DNA from: Petrosia ficiformis
Taxonomy: Eukaryota; Porifera; Demospongiae; Haplosclerida; Petrosiidae
DNA: 64,000 nt
Assembly: GCA_947044365.1 (NCBI GenBank)
Contig: OX345637.1
Coordinates: 8,865,076-8,929,075, forward strand
Reading direction: 5' to 3'
How positions within the stretch are numbered: position 1 is the first letter of the stretch; each line of letters starts with the position of its first letter. A model generated the notes under the pieces. The model did no database searches. It had not been told where the DNA came from and saw only the letters and a program-made list of their open reading frames with translations. Positions 23,930 through 35,195 of the stretch are shown in pieces. Position numbers and translations under genes: made by a program.

Positions 23930-26900
23930 TCAAGTGATTATCTCATACACTGGAGAAGTCGATATGGTAGGTGTAGTCACAATACCATAAGCCTGATTAT
24001 CATCCATTTCAAAATTACTGCTTTTAGTAACATTACTAACAGGTAGTATGTTGAGATATAATGGACCAGTGGTAGAAGAAAGATCAGCTGTTGATTTCAT
24101 AGAACACACATTGGCAAACATAAGAAAAGAGAAAAAAATAAAACTGAAGTTATGTAAATCATAAAACAAATGTGACCATGTATAATTATTATATTTATAT
24201 AATCAGTTAGCATGTAAGAATTTGCAAAGCTGAGGATTTAGGACTAAACAAAAGTACCCATAGGCTGAGCTATCTATCTGACCATAAAGAAATCGTTGAC
24301 ATGGTAATGTACTCTTTACAATAATCATATACTATATATAATCATTATAATAATCATTAGTTATTGTGCTGTCTGGTGTGCTGTATGATATTTATTTCAA
24401 TTAGGATGCAAATACAGCATATAGAGTGAAGTCAAGTGCTCTCACAAAACCCATCCCAAGAGCAATATAAATTCCCATAAAGTAATCCAGACATTATACA
24501 TATTGATTGATTCATTATGACTTGAAGATTATTATGCTATAACATCATTATTGCATATCTCCTCATGTACACATGGAGTGTATTGTCATTGTGATGACAC
24601 CACACCCTTGGACCTAACAGCCCTCTGGATTGATGTCATCATAGGAATAATATATTCCATGTGGCTCTTGAAGGTATGCTATAACTATTATATATGATCA
24701 CTATAATTATTACAAGAATAATTAAAAAAAACATTTTCAATAAAAATGATAGGTCACAAAACCCATCAGAATGGTACTAACACAGGATAAACATTAAGTA
24801 ATCCTACACTATAAAAATGAATGGTTTATTTTAACTTTCATTTTGTTACATGAGTTTCAATTCCTCCTGAGGCTATATAAATGAATGCTGCTTTCTTGTC
24901 TAGCTAGGTAATGTTTACAAGTATCCATAAGCAATTTACATGTACTTTAAACTTTTACATGTTATAAATCCCATGATAATTATACATACGCAGGTGCTGA
25001 CCTTTCAAATATCTGTGGAGTACATCACATGTTGTTTGCTATTACAAGTACTACATATTTATATTAATTAATTACTCTGGAATGAGCTAGTAACATCAGT
25101 TGTTTATGCAGATATTGGAATTGGAATACTAATATAATACACCACAGGTTGTACCTATAACACTATATATGCTACGTATAGCTACATTGTATTGATATGT
25201 TTGTTACAATATGCCTTATTATGACATATACTTTATACTACTAGTCAATATAGATCAAGATCAAATGAAGTGTCACTTGTAAATATTACCTAGCAGGAAA
25301 AATAAATTAGCATGAGAGGAATATACAATTGTATTGAAACTCCTGTAACCAACTGAAGGTTAAAATAACCTATTATTTTTTATAGTGTAATGGCAATGAA
25401 GGCTTAAACAATGCTGTCCAAACACTATCTAAGTGGTCACCTTTGACCCATGAGAAGTAACTAATAATCAGTGTGCTTGTGTAAATAGTGATATAATAAT
25501 ACTCTGCATCACTGAATTTTGTAATTAAGCACTGTCTGATTTTGTATGGCTTAATAATAATAATTACATGTATGTATTCTATGACATACATTATATCTTG
25601 ATTCTAACTACTTGTGATCATGAACATAACTTTAGTGGATTGAAATCAGTTTTGTAAAGGGAAACATTGCTAAATATAATATTTGGGTATATCAAACACT
25701 ACCGGCTTAATAATAATAATTACATGTATGTATTCTATGACATACATTATATCTTGATTCTAACTACTTGTGATCATGAACATAACTTTAGTTGATTGAA
25801 ATCAGTTTTGTAAAGGGAAACATTGCTAAATATAATATTTGGGTATATCAAACACTACCACCTAAATTCATTACATAGGTAGGAATTGGTGAATTACATG
25901 TATGCTTGACCTTTGTCCTATTATCCTATGTCTACAATTGTTCACAGCAACATTTATAATGGAATAATTATAAGCTGGACTCGTTAGACTTTATAATTAA
26001 TAAATAGGTTCCCAAAGCACTGAGAGCATGCAGAACCATGAAATCTGTATATAGATGACTTTGAAGTCATTGAAGATGAAATTGAGCTTCCAGATACAGT
26101 ACAACAGAAATGAACATGCAATGTTAAAATTCTTTTTATTTCAGAAATATTGCTCGCATATTCTCATATGATTAGGTTTTTTTGTTATGCTAAAAATTAT
26201 GCTAACATAATTAACCAAGTGAGGTGATGTATAGATACATGTACATTCTAAAGAGAATAAAATCTTCACTTACGATTTCCATAATGCTTTTTTCGGTACC
26301 ATACTCCTCCAAACACAATAATAATACAACTAGTTGATAAAATAATAACAAGTATAACACCAACTACACCTCCAATAACTGGAGCTATGGAAAATTCTAA
26401 AGGGAAAATCAGTTCAAATTAAACTGTAAAATATACAAACATTAACTTACCATTATCTGGTGGAGGTGTTATACTTTGGGAGGGTGTCCTTGTTGATGTT
26501 GTTGAATCTATTTTAAGACAGACAGTACAACTTAAATCTCTGGATGGCTTGTAAGCCCCATACATTGTTGTATGTCATGTACATTAACTGTACATACATG
26601 TTCATACCTGATACAGAAGTAGTTGAACTAGTAGTAGCTGAAATCACAGTGAAACTACTGGTACGACTCATACCAATATTAAGAAAGTTATCAGAAACTT
26701 CAGCAATAACTTGTAAAGTGTACGTCACAACAGCATTTGGTTCTAATCCAAGTACTGTAAACTGATTTGTTGTAGAACTCTCATATGAAACAACTGATGA
26801 AGGATTAATGTTAGAATAATCCACATCTATATTCAACTCAATTTTTAAATTATCAGGTATCACACAATCTGCTGTAGTATACTGTATGACAGCTGATGTA

Positions 26901-29900
26901 TTAGTTACATCTTTAACTTCTATATCTCTAAGCCAACTGGTAACTGATTGAGAAGAGAAAGAATACAAATTGTACTACAGTGACACATAGTTGTTATAAA
27001 CTTACCAGCAGTTGTCTTAGTACTCCCAATTACATTATTAACAGACATCTCAACAGTGTATATATTATCCTCATTCACTGATGTATTATAAACACAAGTA
27101 TCAGTAGGTACATCAACTGATAATAGACCCACAATAGTCACTGTATAGTTATCAACAGGTGGCGTATTATTAATATCAGTAATGACAATAGGACATGGCT
27201 GTGAATAGTGATAAAATAATACATTATGATTATACCATACATACACACGATACAAATTAGCAGAACTATTAATGTATATACACACAATTATACATGTCTG
27301 TCTGTGCAAGTGAAAATCTGAATTTCATGTTTTACCACATGCTTATGTTCAACTGCTCATTTCTAAGCCAACTAGTGCCATAATTTGGTATGATAAGAAC
27401 TTGTCATAAAGATAGTTTTACTACTACGATGACTGAAAAATTATCAATTGAACAAGCCACTCCACAAATACTCACAGAATACTTGATATCCAGTTCAGAA
27501 TAACCAGTCATATTAATATCAAGACACACACTAACATCAGCGAAGCCAGGAGGAACTATATATGAATTGAAAATATCAATAACAACAATTAATATTTATA
27601 ATGAATTGTCTTACTATTTCCTGTTGTATTACACTGGACTACAGCTGGATCTCCAAATCCCATTGAGTTATTAGCACTCACATTAAAAGTGTATATAGTA
27701 TTAGGGGTCAGGTCTGGATGTGTATACATTGTACTATTAGTGATAATACTAATATCATCTGGTGTTCCAGCGACCCTATAATGTGATATAACTTGTCCTC
27801 CTCCTCCATTATCACTTGGTGGATCCCATTCTAATTCACATGAATCATATGTTATACGAGTCAAGTTGAGGTCAAAAGGTTCAGAAGGAGACGCTATTAT
27901 GAATAGATAAAATATATAATATACTTTAATGCTATTCCATTTATCATAGTTTGTGTTACCATCATATAATGACATGTAATATGTGAGCAGTTAAGATTAA
28001 TAGAAACAGGGATGGTGAATTGCTTCTATTTCAATGGCTTATAATGACAATGTCTTCTGAAAATATTAGTGGCATTGTGGCAGACTGGCAGTTACAATAT
28101 TCATGTACCCACATGTGTACACAACTAATAGTTCAATGAGTGACACAAGTATATAGGATGGAGCTTTAGGATATAAACAGATTTAAAAATACTATCCTCC
28201 AAATTGTGTTATCATGTGTTCTAACCAATCATCAGAACAGAACTGCATTCTATCTTTTTACAAAGGGGTGAATATTTGAATTGTCATTTATATAATTATA
28301 TAGTGGAGCATCATTAACTCACTATGCATCCATATTTTACATATATGTATTTAAGTTATATCATTATGGAAGGTTGAACAAATTTAAGGACTTAAGTTTT
28401 TTGGCTTATAAACAAAATGTTGCTAATCTTTTGCAAAATACTCAATAAATAGAAGAAGAGACATGCAAGCCAGGACATTTTATGATTATCATAAAAGGTA
28501 CTATAATGACATTATTAAAGTATTGATTTGGCACCAAACTAAACAATAATATCATATAGTTTGGTGCCGAGTGACTGCCGACTCAACGTGAACATACTTT
28601 AGTACAATATTGGTTAAATCTTTCAGAAATAAGTTAACCGATACTAATACGTGAAACAATAACTCAAAAATGATCGATACTGATTACCAATCCAATTATT
28701 GGTGCATCCCTACTCTCTATCTAGGGCCTGGAAAGAAATGGCTGTCCATACATTATAATTTAGAAACTTGTAACAATATTCATTACATTTCATTCACTTA
28801 CTTGTAACTAGTAGAGTACAAGTATCTTCACTTGATGGATTCTCATTATTTTTACATGTCACTTTCATCTCATCCAATGTCTCACTAGCTGTAAACATTA
28901 ACTGACTACTAATTGTTCTAGCATCATTATCAAGTGATGTAAGTGTTGCACTAAATATTGAATTACTAATACTGGAATGTAAACTACTGAGAACAAGTAG
29001 AGTTGAATCACCAATAGGAACATTCCATGCTAGCAAGTGAAAACCAGCTGGAGGATTAGTCACATTACAATTCAGTATCACAGTATCACCAGGATTCAAA
29101 TATACTCCAGGGCTTGTTTCATTACAACTACCAGTATCCACAGTTATAGTAGCACCAATTGAATGAACTGAAGAATAGAAAAAAAAAACAAATTACTTCA
29201 ACAATACAATATGAAACTGAGGTGTATACAGCATTACAATAGACAAAATGGTTCAGTGTTCTGCAGTTTGTGCCAGCTGTACATTGATTGATTTATATGA
29301 GGTGTACCTGCAATTGATTGTATGTGTGTGCCACACCAAATCAGGAAAAGTGTTAAACTGTGGCTCAGTTGAAAGGTGGGTAGAAAGTAAGATTTTAACT
29401 GTTTATTATCTTGACTATTGAGCTGGAAAATGATTAGACATAAAAAAACTGCTGCACAGCAAAAGTTAACAAGGAGCCTATGATTGCTTTGTAACCATTC
29501 TCATCTGAAACCCAGCAAATTATTGTAGTCCTACTTTCTTTCTACTGGACAGCAGAGTGAGCATTTATTCATGTACCATGCCCACTGACTAACCAGGTTC
29601 CTGGGAATTACTACACACACTATGTATAACTATGTAAACAATGAATACATGTACACAAATATGGGCAAGTGATGGCTGTTATTATTATTTTTAATAGCAG
29701 ATGACCATTACTTGCATGTGCCAATTTGGCCATGCATATGAGCAGAACAAGTTGACTAATGCTATGAAGAGGAGTGTAGATGTCAACCAACAATCATATC
29801 TTGACTCATAAATCAGACTTAGGTTTAGTCATGTCAGTTTGTACTATGAAATTAATCATCGTCATTGTACTAGTGACATCCAAGTTAAGGGAAAATACCT

Positions 29901-31639
29901 AATTACACAGAAATTTACTTTAAATATCATATCTGTAGTATTTTCCCCTAGGATAAATATTAAGGGTGGGGGAGTGCATGAGTGGTACATGACGTTTGGT
30001 CAACAATGGTTAATCCGTGTTATAAAAGTAAAACAGTGTTTTTCAGCATAAACATTAAAATTAAAAGGTGGGGAGCGCCATGTTACCACTCTTTGGGGAA
30101 AACACCGATATCTGGAATATGTTCAAATATCATTTTCCATAATTCAGAATTCAATCAATAGAAAATGGCTCCATTTTGAACTTTATTTTGAAAACAATGT
30201 TACATGCAACATAACCTATTTAGTAGTGTTGCTTTGGTTCTATCGGTACTAAAACTAAAAGCCACTTTTAGTACCACTTTTCAATTTTAGTTCTCGGAAC
30301 TTAAACTATAACTAAAAATTATTTGAAACTTAGACCCAGAACTAATCATAATTAATACAATTTTTGGATTGTGAACTAGAACTAGAACAGAACTAAAATG
30401 AAAATATTAATTCAAAACTTAGAGCTAAAAAATTATACAATAGATATCACAATACACCAAATGTTTCACTTCATTGATCATTACTTAACAGCTGTATCTG
30501 AAACAAGAAGTACATTAATATGTAATCGTAGTTTCCCTAGTTTGATCATTACTTAACAGTTGTATCTGCTTTGTAGAAACAAGAAGTACATTATTATGTA
30601 ATAGTAGTTTCCCTAGTTTGATCATTACTTAACAGTTGTATCTGCTTTGTAGAAACAAGAAGTACATTATTATGTAATAGTGTAGTTTCACTAGTTTGAT
30701 CATTCAAAAGTTTAATTTCATTATTTCATTCATTAAGATATCAAGAATTAATCAAAAACCAGAAACAGAATCTAAATCAATAACATTATTAAAATTTATA
30801 ACGGGAACTAAATCAGAATCAAAACTTTTCTCAAGTTTGGAACCAGAACTAACACAGAATCAAAAGGCATTTTTCAAGTTGGTACTAAAACTATAACAAA
30901 ATCAACAGGATTCTGAAACTATAACTCCGGACTACAACTAAAATCATAACTAAAACAACATTTAATACTAAAACAACACTACTCATTAACAATGCTAAGT
31001 CATGACAAGCAGCATAATTTAGCAGACTTTCAAAACTGGAGCTACAGCAATATAAAATGAGGGTACTGAGCAACGATTGTTTATAGATAATGTATGGTCC
31101 ATAGGGCCATCATTATGATTGAATTCCTATGGGCTAATCTATATATTGCATTATGTTTGTCACATTCATGCTATAAACAAATGACCTAGTTAAGGTTGTA
31201 ACACATAAATGAACATGTGCTTAAGCTGCACATCAGGATGTGTAGTTACACTATCAGCTGTTTCTTGATGTAACTGCCAGTGAGATTACATCATCAGGAT
31301 TGCGTAAAATTATTCTAGGGTACATGGGTTTATACAGTATCCTTATTAAGATTTTTTTTTATTTATAGAACGATCGTTTCTATTTATAGTAGCAATGGTT
31401 ACATCAAGAAACTTCCACACTATCTGAAAAGTAGCATGGGGGTAGTGATTGGTGTCTATATTTCAGCTCATAATCCTCTAGGTATTTCAGCTCACCAAAA
31501 TGAAACAGCTGCTTCCTTAGTAGTTATACTTTCTACATACATAACAATTTTTATAAGTTACATCTATTTTAAAGAACATACCTCTACTTGGAAGTGTGCT
31601 GATGTAAAACGCCAAAAGCAATCCCTGTACAATACCCAT
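23930..31639 (-). CDS. Receptor paralog D: complete Ig-FN3 type I receptor with ITAM-like tail
   Basis: Nine exons on the minus strand: signal 31639-31582, Ig 29167-28802, FN3 27893-27615, linker 27555-27476, FN3-like 27198-27006, FN3-like 26943-26608, stalk 26507-26451, TM 26396-26274, tail 24087-23930 (TGA). They sum to 1650 nt, 549 aa, with all phases matching. The signal peptide is MGIVQGLLLAFYISTLPSR. The Ig has LNC, AWNVP and MKVTC as the core Cys-Trp-Cys, plus a second Cys pair. The FN3 shows LEWDPPSDNGGGG, TGTPDD-type loop, LTPNTIYTF and NSMGFG. Many N-x-S/T sites fit an extracellular region. The TM segment (APVIGGVVGVILVIIL on) ends in WYRKK. The tail has DNQAYGIV then, ten residues later, YEII (Tyr531, Tyr545), a YxxV-x10-YxxI pair. 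No inactivating change was found. Function inferred: surface recognition with tyrosine signalling. Confidence 0.85.
25549..25860. repeat. 156-bp direct duplication in the last intron of gene D
   Basis: Two nearly identical copies start at GCTTAATAATAATAATTACA (25549 and 25705). The paralogous introns near 51.2 and 55.6 kb carry only one copy, so this duplication is specific to D. Confidence 0.85.
30230..30975. repeat. Degenerate AACTAAAAC simple region with 68/76-bp tandem copies, first intron of gene D
   Basis: A low-complexity tract of AACTAAAA and AACCAGAACT variants, repeated at 60.6-60.85 and 62.3-62.5 kb. Inside it, units starting GATCATTACTTAACAG lie at 30476, 30544 and 30620 (68 then 76 bp apart). 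The second copy of this region (62.17 kb) has one unit. No coding signal. Confidence 0.7.
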
Positions 31640-32101
31640 CAGTTCTTCAATCAAACGAGTTAATGAGAATGCCAGGGGGTAGATTACATTTGAACCTCTT
31701 GCCAGGGGGAATTCAGAATCGGTTGATTGTTGTATCGTCGCTTACTTGGAGGGAAGACGAATTGAGGAGAGGTTTAGTAGAGTTTAGTGAAGACTATAGC
31801 GTTAGCAGAGACTTGAGAGCATTCGCCAGACTATGCTCTGGGCTATTGGGGATTGAAATCGAGTGAAAGAAACAGAGACTATTATGATCCTCTTTGTGGT
31901 GACCTTAAAATGTATTTTCAAGTAAAGTGTGTTGTCTTGAAACGTATACACTGTTGTCTGACCTAAGGATCAAAAAGAAGTGCAAAATGAATATTCCTCC
32001 CATAATAGGAAGTGCCTATTTGCCACAATCAAGGTAAATCTAGATAACTGAAGTGATGTTTGTATTAAAAGAAAGCTCTCAGTGTTAATACATAACCTTA
32101 T
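31640..32101 (-). promoter_or_regulatory. Putative promoter/5' UTR region of gene D
   Basis: Directly upstream of the gene D ATG. It is strongly conserved with the region upstream of the gene F ATG (63161-63820), including GATTGTTGTATCGTCGCTTA and CTCCCATAATAGGAAGTGCC. Conservation outside coding sequence fits recent duplication and may include promoter elements; no specific site is identified. Confidence 0.4.
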
Positions 32102-32170
32102 TAAATTTATAGAAATTAAATCAAACATTAATAATTATATATATATATATATAATTATATATTTATATCA

Positions 32171-32185
32171 TGTTTGAGGCAAACA
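32171..32185. repeat. 15-bp quasi-palindrome at left end of the Crypton
   Basis: TGTTTGAGGCAAACA: 6-bp inverted arms around a 3-bp core. Its reverse complement occurs at 34040-34054, near the other end. It could be a recombinase site. Just inside it, AAACATCAAAGG is complementary to CCTTTGATGTTT near 32242-32254, giving a possible hairpin. Confidence 0.6.
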
Positions 32186-32500
32186 TCAAAGGAATCAGAG
32201 GGCATATAAATCAGATATAGAACTCAGAGGACATATAAATCCCTTTGATGTTTGATATATGCCCTGCTGGTGGTTAACAGTTTACTTAAGCATTGTTGCC
32301 TAAAACAGGATATTAATTGGCAAAATTATTGTTTTCTGAATTGATTAATCATGACTTTACAAAATAATTCAGATGATTGATAATGGTACATAAATGAGGA
32401 CGGTTATATAATTATGATTTCACAAAAAATTGAAGTAGTTCAGATGATTTATGATGGTATATAAATGAGGACTTTGGCTTAATCATGACTTTATGACTCA

Positions 32501-33982
32501 TCAATTGTCAGTAAACTCAGGAGGATCATGGAGATTGAAGAGGTTGGAATACAGATCAGACCATTTCTGTGGTTGGTTTTGCCATGGTTGAACAGGTGGC
32601 TGACATGGTGGATACCAATTTGAGTACATTGGAAACTGTGGATGGATGGAAGGAGGTCCTGTAAACATATTAACTGTACAATTATTATAGTTGACGTTGC
32701 CTGAATTTGGAAGTACTGAGGTAGGCATAGAGGGTTCTGGTTCACACTTGATAGGACTAGAACTGGGTGGTATACTAGATTTATGTTTGTAGGCTACGTC
32801 ATACGAATCTTCATCTCCAGTCAAAATCTTTGTCACTGCTAAATGTTGCTCATCAGTAGTCCTTTCGTACTTTCTAAGGGCATTAAGGGAAAGATGCCCC
32901 GTCCTTGACTGAATCAGCTTTTCTGGAACTCCTGCCGCAAAAAGACTGCTTGTACCTGCCACTCGAAGGCTGTGGTTGGTTTTCTTTCCATCTATGTTGG
33001 CCTCCTGACACATTTGTCACACCATGTTACCTAATGTGTTTTTCCCAATTGGAGAGGCATAGAACCATGGATCTGTTGTATTTTTTGGGATGCTGGGGTA
33101 CGGCTTACAGTAAAACAAGTCTGTTTCTTTGGCCTTCTCAGGTAACTTGCTGATATACTTGTCAAGTATATATACGGGACACCGTTCACCGATCTTTGGA
33201 TTTGCAACAACAGTCACAACTTTGTGTTCTAATCACATCTGCTTAACACCTCCTTGCTTATTCTTGGAACTTTTTTCTGTATAGACATAACGATCTGGTT
33301 TCTGTTTCCTCTCTAGTTGTGTCAGTGTCAAGTTACGATGCTCTTGACCACCACGCATACAAAAACATTTGCCACAATAATAAAAGACAGTGTTGAGCAG
33401 GCCAATGGGTGTTTGAACGTTCAAGACACCTGAACTCCAGAGCTTCATCTCATCTTCACTAGTAATTCCCTCTGTGAGGGAGGAGTCAGCACCAACACCA
33501 TCATAACGGAGCTGTTTAAACAGGTTGTCCAGAGTAGCTTGAAATTTGTTAAATTCTGGATCATCCTTGCTCATGAAGTTGGGATATTCAGAGTTCTTGA
33601 CCCGCATCTCTCGTAAAATGCCACATAATAAAGGTACCGTTCTCCACTGTGACTTCTTGTTTCGGCTATGTATACACTCATTCAGCAACGCCTTGTTACA
33701 GCTGGGAGACAGAATTTCTTCTGGACAAGGTTTTTCGGAATTTTGATTATTGTGTTCCTGCCTCCAGTCACTTAAATTCTTCAGGGCCCATCTACTACTC
33801 GTCGCTGAATTCTTCGGCATGACATAAGAAGTCGTGGACTTTAACTGCTCATCGGAGATAGTACCAAAGCGACTGCCCTTCTTATTCTTCAATGATAACG
33901 ATATCCTTTTCTTTTTTGGTACATTTGGATCGATATTCTCACATCCTTCCTCGATTTCTTCAGATTTCCTCTTCGCTGCCAT
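32501..33982 (-). pseudogene. Crypton tyrosine recombinase (DUF3504-like) with two in-frame TGA codons
   Basis: A single frame of 494 codons runs from ATG 33982 to the stop at 32501, interrupted only by TGA at 33235-33233 and 33019-33017. The N-terminus is basic (KKKR). A core-binding region carries W-x-L-x-x-L-x-x-W. The catalytic residues are all visible: Arg in RGGQEHRNL, His-x-x-Arg in NHSLR, His in RTGHLS and the Tyr in LRKYER. This is the arrangement of tyrosine recombinases in Crypton elements and in their domesticated relatives of the KIAA1958/QRICH1/ZMYM type. The C-terminus is Pro/Gln-rich. It would catalyse element excision and integration if intact. With only two nonsense changes in about 1.5 kb it died recently; both could be C-to-T changes. 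Confidence 0.85.
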
Positions 33983-34039
33983 ACTTCAGTATGATTTTCT
34001 CTGACACGTTTTACTCACGCATGCGCATGAATAACCACG

Positions 34040-34054
34040 TGTTTGCCTCAAACA
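34040..34054. repeat. 15-bp quasi-palindrome at right end of the Crypton
   Basis: TGTTTGCCTCAAACA, the exact reverse complement of 32171-32185. It lies 58 bp upstream of the recombinase ATG. Confidence 0.6.
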
Positions 34055-34067
34055 GGAAATAAATCCA

Positions 34068-34166
34068 TTATATCACCCCTGCTTCATGATATATCAGATT
34101 TATAAACACCTCACCCTTGGGCTCGGTGTTTGTAAATCAGATATATCCCTCGCAGGGGTGATATAA
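34068..34166. repeat. Long hairpin next to the Crypton
   Basis: An inverted repeat of about 99 bp: TTATATCACCCCTGC pairs with GCAGGGGTGATATAA, and the inner GATATATCAG, TAAACACC segments pair with GGTGTTT, CAGATATATC. A large AT microsatellite follows (34167-34255). It may be a nested foldback element or part of the insertion's end. Confidence 0.75.
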
Positions 34167-34302
34167 TATATACATATATAATTTATATTATATATATATA
34201 TATAATATATAATTATATATATATAATATATTATACATGTATATATATGTATAATAGATTTAACCCTACCACCCCTAAACTAAACTCTGGGATTGAAAAT
34301 GT

Positions 34303-34692
34303 GGCTCCCCCTATAAGATCATGGCAGATCTAGATATGTCTCTGCTGAGTGAGCTAGCTGACTGAGTGCTTCTTCATGTAGGCTCCCCCTATAAGATCAT
34401 GGCAGATCTAGATATGTCTCTGCTGAGTGAGCTAGCTGACTGAGTGCTTCTTCATGTAGGCTCCCCCTATAAGATCATGGCAGATCTAGATATGTCTCTG
34501 CTGAGTGAGCTAGCTGACTGAGTGCTTCTTCATGTAGGCTCCCCCTATAAGATCATGGCAGATCTAGATATGTCTCTGCTGAGTGAGCTAGCTGACTGAG
34601 TGCTTCTTCATGTAGGCTCCCCCTATAAGATCATAGCAGATCTAGATATGTCTCTGCTGAGTGAGCTAGCTGACTGAGTGCTTCTTCATGTA
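34303..34692. repeat. 78-bp tandem array, five units
   Basis: Units start GGCTCCCCCTATAAGATCAT at 34303, 34381, 34459, 34537 and 34615 and are almost identical. The paralogous place at 63.9 kb has a single unit, so the expansion is recent and specific to this copy. No coding support. Confidence 0.95.
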
Positions 34693-35195
34693 GCAGTCAT
34701 TGCATTAATCATGCATTCTAGACAGTATCATTGTAAGTGTTGTATGCTGTTTAGTTACTATAAATAGTCGATGGGTTGTGGTTTTGTTACTATTTATAGT
34801 AGTGACTGCCACATCATTAATGAGATTCTTAGTTACTGAAGACACTGTGCATCTTATTTGCCACTAGCAGACTGAGTGGTGATTGGCACTGTAATGATAC
34901 AATTGTTTGAAACTGAAAGCTAGGTGTGCCTACGTATGTGTAATGTTAGCCACGCCTATCATGAATAATTAATGAGCAAACCATTTTAGACTGCTGCACA
35001 CACAGTTTTTTACACCACCTTTTCACTGGGAGTATGTTTGCGTTGCTTGAGAAGTTCATTAATGTAGCTATTATCTCAATCTTGTTTGTGTGCTTTTTTA
35101 GTTTGATATCCCTACATGTTCTTTTCTTTTTAAAATTTATTATACATAAACATATTTGATAAATACCATTGTGTATATATGTTTTCTTTCTTCAG

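Larger units (their letters stand above)
32102..34255 (-). mobile_element. Crypton-like tyrosine-recombinase transposon insertion
   Basis: The paralogous segment at 63.8 kb reads from the CCTTATTA end to AGATTTAACCCTA with only about 30 bp between. Here the same flanks are about 2.15 kb apart, so this stretch is an insertion. It contains one large minus-strand reading frame for a tyrosine recombinase (32501-33982). There are no long terminal inverted repeats, as usual for Cryptons, but a 15-bp quasi-palindrome lies near each end and AT-rich runs flank both sides. The true ends may be nearer 32171 and 34054. Confidence 0.8.

Noticed and set aside
30696..30896. Open frame rich in Lys/Glu/Ser in the first intron of D
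   Set aside because: It translates the degenerate AACTAAAAC tract; the equivalent copy at 62.3 kb differs by indels that do not respect frame.
31436..31866. Plus-strand open frames near 31.4-31.9 kb and their copies near 63 kb
   Set aside because: They overlap the minus-strand signal exon and its 5' flank; the minus strand has the homology to the signal exon of gene I.
33017..33235. TGA read as selenocysteine or a reassigned codon in the Crypton frame
   Set aside because: TGA is the normal stop of receptor genes D here, and a dead transposon explains the codons more simply.
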